Part shown: positions 54,829 to 62,356 of the stretch, in pieces
How positions within the stretch are numbered: position 1 is the stretch's first letter
Layout: every line of letters begins with the position of its first letter
Assembly: GCF_006475605.1 (NCBI RefSeq)
Contig: NZ_SSBC01000010.1
Span: 1,342,802 to 1,406,801, forward strand
Length of the DNA stretch: 64,000 bases
Origin: Asticcacaulis tiandongensis
Lineage (GTDB): Bacteria > Pseudomonadota > Alphaproteobacteria > Caulobacterales > Caulobacteraceae
Reading direction: 5' to 3'
Notes under the pieces: generated by a model
The model's database searches: none
Told to the model about the DNA's origin: nothing
The model's input: the letters and a program-made list of their open reading frames with translations, nothing else
Program-made: the position numbers and the translations under genes

Positions 54829-54955
54829 TGCTGGCATTATACTACACGGTTGCGATAAATACGGTTGGTGAATACCACAATGCCGCTGACTTGCTTCAAA
54901 ACAACTGGACCTGATAAAAAATAACGTGAGTTTTTTATTTTAGGTCTTCCATTTT

Positions 54956-54985
54956 TTGAAATAGGTCCTATTTATCTTCCTATAG
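54956..54985 (+). promoter_or_regulatory. Candidate promoter for a small RNA
   Basis: TTGAAA (54956-54961), 18-nt spacer, CTATAG (54980-54985). It lies 128 nt after the preceding gene and faces the terminator at 55064. Confidence 0.35.
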
Positions 54986-54991
54986 GCGAAC

Positions 54992-55101
54992 GTCATACAA
55001 CTGATGTCAGCCACCAAGTAAGTCGCCGGGATCATCCCCCCCCCTCGAAACCGGCGACATGCGCGGCCCTCCTTGCCCCCCAAGGAGGGCCGTTTTAATT
55101 T
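54992..55101 (+). ncRNA. Candidate small RNA with C-rich loops
   Basis: The 355-nt gap 54829-55183 has no coding frame. It is AT-rich to about 55000, then holds a perfect 8-bp hairpin GTCGCCGG/CCGGCGAC (55022-55058) whose 21-nt loop contains a run of nine C followed by CTCG, and a strong terminator hairpin whose loop is six C. Exposed C-runs that can pair with ribosome-binding sites are a known feature of alphaproteobacterial trans-acting sRNAs. It could instead be the 3' UTR of the upstream gene. Confidence 0.45.
55064..55101 (+). terminator. Strong Rho-independent terminator
   Basis: CGGCCCTCCTT pairs with AAGGAGGGCCG (11 bp) around a C/G loop, followed by TTTTAATTT. Confidence 0.85.
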
Positions 55102-55183
55102 CCGTATACAATATTAACTTTGCGGAAAGACCTTTTACCCTTAAGATCGCATTAACCATAATTTACCCGTACCGGTTAAAGCC

Positions 55184-55462
55184 ATGAGCACGCCTATTAC
55201 CCCTTCCCTGTCTCAGATGCTCCGCAACGCGTCGGTGCGTCCGGCCCCTCAGGCAGCACCGGTTTCAGACGCCCCCTCAGGCCAGCCCAACAGCTTCGCT
55301 CAGGCACTGGCGACCCTCAAAAAAACAGCCGTCACTCAGGCCCCCGCCGCCCAAAATATGCCCACCGTCTTTAAGGCCGCAGACATTGCCCGCGCCGAGC
55401 CTGTCCGGCCCGAAGAAGGCCGCATCCTGCGCCCGGGCAGCCTGCTGAACATTCGCGTCTGA
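55184..55462 (+). CDS. Small Ala/Pro-rich protein of unknown function
   Basis: 92 aa, ATG 55184. Ala/Pro/Gln-rich, no signal peptide or membrane segment: LSQMLRNASVRPAPQAAPVS, then NSFAQALATLKKTAVTQAPA and a C-terminal RILRPGSLLNIRV. No family recognised. Codon use fits the genome, and the gene is bracketed by two terminators, which supports an independent transcript. Confidence 0.6.
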   Translation: MSTPITPSLSQMLRNASVRPAPQAAPVSDAPSGQPNSFAQALATLKKTAVTQAPAAQNMPTVFKAADIARAEPVRPEEGRILRPGSLLNIRV

Positions 55463-55508
55463 CCCCCTCCCCTCTTGAGCGTGAGCGTGATACCCGCACA
55501 ATAAAACA

Positions 55509-55535
55509 GACTCCGGTTTTCCGGAGCCTGTTTTT
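55509..55535. terminator. Terminator between the small gene and the TonB receptor
   Basis: CTCCGG-tttt-CCGGAG with TTTTTC on the + strand and an A-rich stretch before it, so it can serve both convergent genes. Confidence 0.75.
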
Positions 55536-55540
55536 CATTC

Positions 55541-58477
55541 TCAGAACCTGACCGTCAGATCCATAAGGAACCTGCGCCCGTAATATTCGACATCACCCGT
55601 GCGATGGCGCTTATAGTCCGTATAGACCTCACTGGGGGTATCCAGCAGGTTCCCCGCCTGAAAGCGCACCGACACCGCCGGTGTCACAGCATATGACGCC
55701 GAGAAATCCAGCGTCGTTGACGGCCTGACCCGCACAAGGGCTGAAGAATCCCACCCCATAAGTGCCGTATATTCCGAGTTATACTTGGCCCCCAGACGCG
55801 CCTCAAAACCATTGGCCGAATACCACAGATCGAAAATCCCCGTCTGATCGGCAATACCGACCATAGGCATGGGATTATCATTCGGCACCCTTTCCTTGAT
55901 ATCGGAATTGACCAGCGCCAGATTGGCGTAGACCCCGAAATTATCGAGGAACGCGACATCCGTTAAGGCACTAAACGGCGTTTGGAAGGTAAATTCCAAT
56001 CCGGAAATACCGCCGCTGCCTGACGAATTAACCGGTGACGTCAGCACATAATTATTACCATTGATCGTTTCCGACCGCTGGCTGTAACCCACATAATTGC
56101 CGACCTTCTTATAGTAACCGGCCACCGCAAACAGCGCTTCGGCACCGAAATAATACTCATAGGACACATCAATCTGATCCGCTTCAAACGGCTTCAGATA
56201 GGGGTTTCCGGATGACCCTGTATAGGGCGCACCTGACGACAGACTGCGGTTCACCCGAAGCTCATTCAGCGGCGGCCGTGAGATCACCCGCGCCGCCCCC
56301 AGCTTCAGATAGGTCCCCGGCATCACCTCAAGGCTTACCGAAGCACTCGGCAGCACCTTGGTATAGCTTACCCCCGCTGAGACACGCGTGACGACGGATT
56401 GCTCGACCCAGTTGCCGGGCGTTACCTCAACCCACTGACTAACCGTAGAATCTCCTGTCGACAGGCTTTCAACATCGACCACACGCACACCGACATTACC
56501 GACGGCACGGGCATTGATGAAGGTCGTGTCGAAATTACCCTGCACATAGCCTTCCCAGACCTTTTCCGAGACCTCGGCATTGAACGGCAGGCTACCGGGG
56601 TTAACCGCCACGGCATTTGCACCATAAACCGTCCGCAGCAGGCTGTCGAAATTGCCATCCAGCATAGCCGGAATGTCGAAGTTTTTAAACTCATAGGCCT
56701 TAAGCGTTGAGCCATCGACCGTGACACCGGCCAGAGGTGCCGGATTTGTGCCATAGCCAATCGCCTCGGACTTGGTGCGATCTGCATAACGCGCCCCGAA
56801 CTGGAGGCTCGTCCAGAAATCCCCGCTGAAATCACGCCGCAGATCAAGCTGGCCAGAGGTCAGTTCATCCTTGACCCGCCCCGGTGACGCCTCACCGGCC
56901 TCCGGTGTAAACGTAGCCGCATCGGGTTGCTGCGACACGCTGATGTGCGGGTCTTCCCCCAGACGCCAGGTCATGCTTTCGGGATAATAGTTCATCTGAA
57001 CCGAACGCCAGATATTCTCCCGCTCGGCCGTCGAATAGGACAGATCGGCACTCACCGTCCAGTTGTCCAGCATCCACTTACCGTTCAGACCGGTCACCAG
57101 AAGCGACTTGTCTTCCTGATACCGCGACACCACCGCCGTGATCTCGGACCAGGCCGTCGTCGCCCCTACCAAATCGCCGCCGATGATAACGGGGTCAGTA
57201 TGGGCCCCCACATTGCCACCGTCCCAGTTGCCCCAGTTATTACCGCCGTACCAGGCCTGATTCTGCTTTTCATCGATCTTGTATTTCGAATAGAGCAGGT
57301 CATAGGTCAGTTCAAACCGCTCATTCGGACGATACTGCAACCCGACCGAAGCCCCCAGACGATCGGCATCAAGGAACTTCGCCTGCGCCCCTGCGCCCCA
57401 CGGCGTTGGTACGTCCGGCCCGCCCGCGACAATGGGGCCGGTGGAATCGCCTGAGCGTATCTTATCGTCATTATAGCCCCAGCCCCGGAAACTTTCGTAC
57501 CCGTTCTTCTGGTTCTGTCCGGTCAGACCGATAACAAAGGCCAGCTGATCATTGACCTTTTTGACCCACGACCCTGAGGCGCGCCAGCCGGTACGGTCAT
57601 AGTCCGGAAACTCCGAACCGCCATCATAATGCACCAGACCGGCACGGGCGACGAATTCAGGCCCGCTATATTGCAGCGGACGAATGGTCTGAAGATCGAC
57701 CGTGCCCGAAATACCACCGGACAACAGACGCGCTTCCGACGATTTATATACCGCCGCCCCGGATACCACTTCGGACGGATAGATTTCCCAGCGCACGTTG
57801 CGGTCAGGTTCAGAGGTCGCCACTTCGCGGCCATTGATTGTCCCCAGCACCATACGCGGGCCGATGCCGCGTATGGCCGCCTGAGAATCATTACCCCGGT
57901 CGCGGGTCGCGGTGACACCCGGCAAACGCGCAAGGGTTTCAGCAATGGTTACATCCGGCAGGACGCCGATTTCCTTGGCCGACACATATTCCGCCACACC
58001 GGAATGGCTACGCTTCTGGGCAATGGCATCGCGCATGGAACGGCGCATGCCGACGACCACAACCTCCTGCGGCTCTTCCGCAGGGGCGACCGCCTGTGCC
58101 GTATCGGCCTGCGAGGCCGCATCCTGTGCCTGCACGCGCGTCAGAACCACCACGCGGCCATCATTGGATTTGATCGTCAGGCCCGTGCCGCTGATGAGGT
58201 TTTTCAGCGCGGCATGTGGCGTAAACGTGCCCTTGACCGCATTGGTGCGCAAACCCTCAAGGTCGTCGCCACTGGCCAGAATTTGCAGGCCTGACTGACG
58301 CGCAAAGTCCTGCACCGCGCTGGCGGCAGGTTGCGGGGCGATATCAAAGGCCCGCGCCGTTTCCGCATAGGCGGCCGGTGCCGACATAACGGCAATAGCG
58401 GAAACCGCCAGAGCTACGCCTGAACGAGCCACGCTTGAAAGAGCCATCCTTGAAGATGTTCCGAATAGATATGACAT
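55541..58477 (-). CDS. TonB-dependent receptor with STN signalling domain
   Basis: 978 aa. Signal peptide (VALAVSAIAVMSAPAAYA), then an STN domain (about residues 42-115: FDIAPQPAASAVQDFARQSG), which talks to FecR. TonB box/plug start EVVVVGMRRSMRDAIAQKR, plug GISGTVDLQT, then a large barrel ending RRFLMDLTVRF with C-terminal Phe. The carbohydrate-type plug resembles the TIGR01782 group. With FecR, a FecI-like sigma factor and GH53 upstream it probably imports galactan fragments and signals their presence. Confidence 0.92.
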   Translation of the reverse strand: MSYLFGTSSRMALSSVARSGVALAVSAIAVMSAPAAYAETARAFDIAPQPAASAVQDFARQSGLQILASGDDLEGLRTNAVKGTFTPHAALKNLISGTGLTIKSNDGRVVVLTRVQAQDAASQADTAQAVAPAEEPQEVVVVGMRRSMRDAIAQKRSHSGVAEYVSAKEIGVLPDVTIAETLARLPGVTATRDRGNDSQAAIRGIGPRMVLGTINGREVATSEPDRNVRWEIYPSEVVSGAAVYKSSEARLLSGGISGTVDLQTIRPLQYSGPEFVARAGLVHYDGGSEFPDYDRTGWRASGSWVKKVNDQLAFVIGLTGQNQKNGYESFRGWGYNDDKIRSGDSTGPIVAGGPDVPTPWGAGAQAKFLDADRLGASVGLQYRPNERFELTYDLLYSKYKIDEKQNQAWYGGNNWGNWDGGNVGAHTDPVIIGGDLVGATTAWSEITAVVSRYQEDKSLLVTGLNGKWMLDNWTVSADLSYSTAERENIWRSVQMNYYPESMTWRLGEDPHISVSQQPDAATFTPEAGEASPGRVKDELTSGQLDLRRDFSGDFWTSLQFGARYADRTKSEAIGYGTNPAPLAGVTVDGSTLKAYEFKNFDIPAMLDGNFDSLLRTVYGANAVAVNPGSLPFNAEVSEKVWEGYVQGNFDTTFINARAVGNVGVRVVDVESLSTGDSTVSQWVEVTPGNWVEQSVVTRVSAGVSYTKVLPSASVSLEVMPGTYLKLGAARVISRPPLNELRVNRSLSSGAPYTGSSGNPYLKPFEADQIDVSYEYYFGAEALFAVAGYYKKVGNYVGYSQRSETINGNNYVLTSPVNSSGSGGISGLEFTFQTPFSALTDVAFLDNFGVYANLALVNSDIKERVPNDNPMPMVGIADQTGIFDLWYSANGFEARLGAKYNSEYTALMGWDSSALVRVRPSTTLDFSASYAVTPAVSVRFQAGNLLDTPSEVYTDYKRHRTGDVEYYGRRFLMDLTVRF

Positions 58478-58628
58478 GTGCTTCCCGTTTATCTTGGCTC
58501 TGGTCGTCGGGTTGACCGGGCCGTGGTTATTTTACGGGTTAGAATGCCGCTCTTTTTTCGCGACACTCACCCTCCCTGCCCCTAAGATGAATAACGCTGT
58601 CATTTCCGCCGAAGACTGACGATAAATT

Positions 58629-59642
58629 TTATCCGGCAGCAGCGCTTACCGTCTCACCAATCGTAATCTGTTGCGCATTGACCCTCACCGGTGCCCCCAG
58701 CGCCTCATGCACGGCACGGGCAAAGGCTTCGGGCTGGTCAGTACGGAACCAGCCCACCAGTTTTTCTCCGGCAAGCGCTTCGTCCGCCAGCACAATCTTT
58801 TGCCGGTTATAGCGGTTGAATTCAGCAATCGCCGTATCCAGACGGTCATTATCCAGCGCAATCTGCCCCTCACGCCAGGCCAGTGCCCGATCAACGCTTT
58901 CCGGTCTGAAATCGGCACGGGCATCGGCCTGATCAAAAGCCACAAAGACCATGTGCCCCGCCGTCAGCGTCATATCCACCTCGGATAAACGTTCGGAACG
59001 AACCCTGACCGTGCCCTCGCTGACCAGCACCTCTATACCATTGTCAAAGCGGCGCACACCGAAGGCCGTCCCCACCGCCTGAACCCTAAGATGATCAGCC
59101 TGCACCTGAAACGGTCGCTCGGGATCTTTGGCTACATCAAACCACACCTCTCCCTTGTGCAGTTTGACTTCACGCAGATGCGGCTTAAGGGCGACCTCGA
59201 CATGGCTGTCGGTATTGACGCTGGCTATGGTCTGATCCTTAAGCGGCAACCGCCGCAGTTCCCCGACACCGGTTTGCAAGGCGACACGCCCCCCCGTGAC
59301 CTGATGCGTCACAAAACCCATACCGGCACAGGCCGCCACGGCCCCGCCGGCGACACGCCCCAGCCACCGCCGTCTGGTGACGCTTACGGTTTGACCGACA
59401 GGGGCCGCCAATGCCGCCGCTTCTGTAACGCTTTCAGGCACCACCTGTCCGGCCCCCATCACACGGGCCCGCCCCAGCATGGCCCAGGCCGCCTGCGCCC
59501 TGAAATAGGCCCCCTGATGACGGGTGTCTGCGGCATACCAGACATCAAATGCCGCCTGCGCCTCCGCCCCCAGCGGCGCGTCGGCCTGACGCGCCACCCA
59601 TTGGGCCGCCACCTCATCGATACACAAAGCCTCAGGTGACAT
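58629..59642 (-). CDS. FecR-type anti-sigma / sigma regulator
   Basis: 337 aa from ATG 59642, which overlaps the sigma gene stop by 11 nt. N-terminal DUF4880-like region (CIDEVAAQWVARQADAPL), one membrane segment (WLGRVAGGAVAACAGMGFV, about residues 90-110), a FecR domain (VWFDVAKDPERPFQVQADHL) and a C-terminal DUF4974-like region (NRYNRQKIVLADEALAGEKL). It passes the signal from the STN receptor across the periplasm to the sigma factor. Confidence 0.93.
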   Translation of the reverse strand: MSPEALCIDEVAAQWVARQADAPLGAEAQAAFDVWYAADTRHQGAYFRAQAAWAMLGRARVMGAGQVVPESVTEAAALAAPVGQTVSVTRRRWLGRVAGGAVAACAGMGFVTHQVTGGRVALQTGVGELRRLPLKDQTIASVNTDSHVEVALKPHLREVKLHKGEVWFDVAKDPERPFQVQADHLRVQAVGTAFGVRRFDNGIEVLVSEGTVRVRSERLSEVDMTLTAGHMVFVAFDQADARADFRPESVDRALAWREGQIALDNDRLDTAIAEFNRYNRQKIVLADEALAGEKLVGWFRTDQPEAFARAVHEALGAPVRVNAQQITIGETVSAAAG

Positions 59643-60219
59643 GGCCCGCCTTAACCTGACCGGTCGCCAAAGGGGTGAGCGCTTTTGCCTGTAATGCGTC
59701 TGAATCACCTTCGGCTATGCGCGCCAGTATCAGACTCAACCCTCTGGCGGTTTCCTTCTCGACAACATTCTCACTCAGCGCCAGACGTTGCGCTGTTTCC
59801 GCCTGAGACAGACCATGTATACGCCGCAGGGCAAACACAGACCGGCAACGTTCCGGCAGGCCTTCGATAAAGTCCATCACCCGCGTCAGTTCACGCCGCG
59901 CCGACACCGTGTCCTCGGGGGAGGGTGTAAAATCCAGCATCCCCAGTTCATCAATATTCTGCACGGTGGTAATCGATACCACGCGATTGCGCCTGACCTG
60001 CTCAAGCAGAATATTGCGCGCGGTCCGGTACATATAGGCCCGCGGATTGGTGATATGCCTGAACCCCGTCTGACGCAACAGGCGATAATACATTTCCTGC
60101 ACCAGATCATCGCGCTCGGATTCACTCAGTCCGGCCCGCATCAGCCATTGTCGCAATCCGGCTTCATGCGGCATGATATGTGTCCCCACAAAGGCCAGCC
60201 GCTCCTGGTGCATACTCAC
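59632..60219 (-). CDS. ECF sigma factor, FecI-like
   Basis: 195 aa. Region 2: LSESERDDLVQEMYYRLLRQ and NPRAYMYRTARNILLEQVRR. Region 4: LPERCRSVFALRRIHGLSQAETAQRLALSENVVEKETARG. Cell-surface-signalling type, paired with FecR and the STN receptor. Its target promoter is expected in front of the receptor gene (58478-58628). A GntR-type palindrome lies 127 nt upstream of its start. Confidence 0.93.
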   Translation of the reverse strand: MSMHQERLAFVGTHIMPHEAGLRQWLMRAGLSESERDDLVQEMYYRLLRQTGFRHITNPRAYMYRTARNILLEQVRRNRVVSITTVQNIDELGMLDFTPSPEDTVSARRELTRVMDFIEGLPERCRSVFALRRIHGLSQAETAQRLALSENVVEKETARGLSLILARIAEGDSDALQAKALTPLATGQVKAGHVT

Positions 60220-60345
60220 GACCGATACGCCGCGAGACGCCTCCCGTTACTACGCTTTTCCATATTTTACCCTGTCTGAAACGTCGCCCGTCTTGGTGCG
60301 GGTGATCGCCTTGAGTAAAGCATGAGAATTTGCCTTTGACCAGAC

Positions 60346-60360
60346 AATTGTATGACAATT
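60346..60360. promoter_or_regulatory. GntR(FadR-type)-like operator upstream of the sigma gene
   Basis: AATTGTATGACAATT, a perfect inverted repeat (AATTGT-ATG-ACAATT) containing TTGTATGACAA, which fits the TNGTNNNACNA pattern of FadR-subfamily GntR regulators. A 15-nt match (ACAATTGTATGACAA) recurs upstream of the galactanase gene at 61923. Confidence 0.5.
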
Positions 60361-60387
60361 AATTCACCTGTGACGTTTTAGAGACTG

Positions 60388-61767
60388 TTATTGCGCCACA
60401 CTTAGCCTGACCCGCGCCGACGTTTTGGGCACGATGATTTCCGATGCTTCGGCATCGCCCAATGCCTCAGGCTTCGGAGCCACCCCCACCAGAATCGGCG
60501 CCTCCGGCTTCAGCCAGCTCGAATAGACAAAATCGCTGCCCCGTTTCTGCATGGGCACAGCCAGCCCGCCGGTAAAATCACCGGTTATATACAGGGCCTC
60601 CTGCCCTTCGCCGGCCACAACAAAGGTCAGTTCTACCGGATAGACATAGTCCGCCGTGGGCCAGTCAAGCACCGGCAAGGGCTTACCGTCAAAATCAAAA
60701 AAGGTGGCATTTTCCCAGTTCGACCCCGTACCCCAACGGGTCTTGCACGGCGTCGAAACCCATGCCGGCTCCCAATAGACCACACCGACCCCGCCATTAT
60801 CGAGCGTCAGCTGCATCAGATCTTTCATATAGCGCGCCTGTCCTTCAGGCGTGACATCATAGGGGGCAAAAGCCGAATCCGACCCCAGAAGATTTCCGCT
60901 CTGGTCATTATGGTCATCGGTAAACGGATAGGCGGTTTCCACTACAACAATGTCCTTATCCGGATAGGTATGGCGCACCCGGTTCATCACCGCCGCCAAT
61001 CCCGTCAGATCCATCTTCGACCATTTGCGATAATAGCTGATACCAATCAGATCATAACCGTCCACACCATGGCGCGTCGCCTCCAGAAACCAGTGCTCAA
61101 CATTTTCCGGCTGGGCGATATGCAGCATGATGCGCGGCATCTTGCCTGCCGCCTTACCTGCATCCTGAACCCCCTTGATACCGGCCTTGAACAGTTTGGC
61201 GTTGCGTTCCCAGTTGATCGGCTTTTTCGCCTGCCCTTCGCTATAGGTCAGATCGCCCATCATTTCGCCATTGGTCTCATTGCCCACCTGCACCTGATCC
61301 GGCATCAGCCCCTCGGCATGGAGCTCCATCAGGATGTCATAGGTGAATTTATATAAGGCCTCGGCCTGTTGATCGTCCGACAACCCGACCCAGGCCTTGG
61401 GCACCAGTTGCTTCTCGCCATCAGCCCAGTCATCGGAATAATGAAAATCCAGTAACACCGGCAGCCCTGCTGCCTTCGCCCGCCGCAAGGCCCGCTTCAC
61501 ATCCGTCAGATGCGAATAATCCGTCCAGTGCGGATCATTCCACAGACGAATACGAATCAGATTGGTACCGGTCTCTGCAAACAAGCCATATATGTCCGTC
61601 GGGGCACCGGACTTATCCCGGTAAACCGCTCCGCAATCTTCCATCTCATTCACATACGAAAGATCGCTGCCGAAATAATAGGCACGCGGTGACGTCTCTG
61701 CCTGTACCGCGGCGGGCAGGACGAAACAGCCCCCGAGAATCACAAGGCCGGTTAGGAAAAATTTCAT
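60388..61767 (-). CDS. GH53 endo-beta-1,4-galactanase, exported
   Basis: 459 aa with a signal peptide (FFLTGLVILGGCFVLPAAVQA). GH53 barrel: GSDLSYVNEMEDCGAVYRD, RIRLWNDPHW, LDFHYSDDWADGEKQ, acid/base Glu in QVGNETNGEM, nucleophile Glu in VVVETAYPF. The barrel ends near residue 360; about 85 further residues form an unusual beta-rich C-terminal module (LTFVVAGEGQEALYITGDFTG). It cuts beta-1,4-galactan, here probably at the cell surface or in the periplasm. Cys in VQAETS-flanking GGCF could also make a lipoprotein, but no clear lipobox. Confidence 0.94.
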   Translation of the reverse strand: MKFFLTGLVILGGCFVLPAAVQAETSPRAYYFGSDLSYVNEMEDCGAVYRDKSGAPTDIYGLFAETGTNLIRIRLWNDPHWTDYSHLTDVKRALRRAKAAGLPVLLDFHYSDDWADGEKQLVPKAWVGLSDDQQAEALYKFTYDILMELHAEGLMPDQVQVGNETNGEMMGDLTYSEGQAKKPINWERNAKLFKAGIKGVQDAGKAAGKMPRIMLHIAQPENVEHWFLEATRHGVDGYDLIGISYYRKWSKMDLTGLAAVMNRVRHTYPDKDIVVVETAYPFTDDHNDQSGNLLGSDSAFAPYDVTPEGQARYMKDLMQLTLDNGGVGVVYWEPAWVSTPCKTRWGTGSNWENATFFDFDGKPLPVLDWPTADYVYPVELTFVVAGEGQEALYITGDFTGGLAVPMQKRGSDFVYSSWLKPEAPILVGVAPKPEALGDAEASEIIVPKTSARVRLSVAQ

Positions 61768-61926
61768 GCTGCATAATCCCTGATGTCGATCTGTCCCCTT
61801 AAGGATGCACCAGACGCCAGTTTCCGCAGAAATTTGTCAGAAAAAGCGCATTTCGCCTCTGCCACCCGCCTTATGCGCCCTGCGCAATGACAGAGCCACC
61901 CCAACCCCTAAAATTTTTGCACACAA

Positions 61927-61937
61927 TTGTATGACAA
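61927..61937. promoter_or_regulatory. GntR-like operator upstream of the galactanase gene
   Basis: TTGTATGACAA, same core as the site at 60348-60358. It overlaps by 6 nt the LacI-like site TGACAACGCTATCA. Confidence 0.45.
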
Positions 61938-61945
61938 CGCTATCA
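61932..61945. promoter_or_regulatory. LacI-family-like operator (galactanase side)
   Basis: TGACAACGCTATCA, a near-palindrome with central CG, close to the TGATANCGNTATCA form used by many LacI-family regulators and very similar to the sites at 62096 and 62110. Confidence 0.5.
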
Positions 61946-62094
61946 CAATCTTAGATATTATGCATATAAATCAATAACTAATTTCGAAAATATTATTACA
62001 AATTTTATTTATAAAAACATTTTTGTGTTCTTTTTGCAACGACCAGCCATTCATAACGTTAAAAATGTCTTTGAAATGTCCCAACCCCCTTTAA

Positions 62095-62124
62095 TTGACA
62101 ACGTTATCATGATAGCGCTACCCC
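62095..62124 (+). promoter_or_regulatory. Promoter of the right-end TonB receptor with two tandem LacI-like operators
   Basis: TTGACA at 62095 with GCTACCCC at 62117 resembles the Caulobacter housekeeping promoter (TTGACG / GCTANAWC). Two contiguous 14-mers, TGACAACGTTATCA (62096-62109) and TGATAGCGCTACCC (62110-62123), fill the space between, so a bound LacI-type repressor would block polymerase. Confidence 0.5.
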
Positions 62125-62356
62125 ATAAAAAACGAGGATTGATCCCATTGGGCGATCCCGAACGGGGCAGGAACGTCGGAAACCTCAAAAGGTTCAAAAC
62201 GCTCCCTTAGGACAATGCTCCCGGCACACATGGTAACCGCCGTGACGTCCGGGTGAGTTTGCGTACTGAACGCTGCAAACGTGTGCTGCGCCCCTGCGCT
62301 CAGCCGTCTGCGGACGCACAGCCATAACCATAATAATACAGTCGGAAGGAAACATA

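Larger units (their letters stand above)
61768..62356. other. Divergent control region between galactanase and TonB receptor (589 nt, no gene)
   Basis: Contains, left to right: a GntR-like site overlapping a LacI-like site (61927-61945), a very AT-rich block (about 61945-62040), and a promoter with two adjacent LacI-like operators (62095-62123). A leader of about 230 nt follows, without a recognisable riboswitch. No coding frame with a ribosome-binding site is convincing here. Confidence 0.6.
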
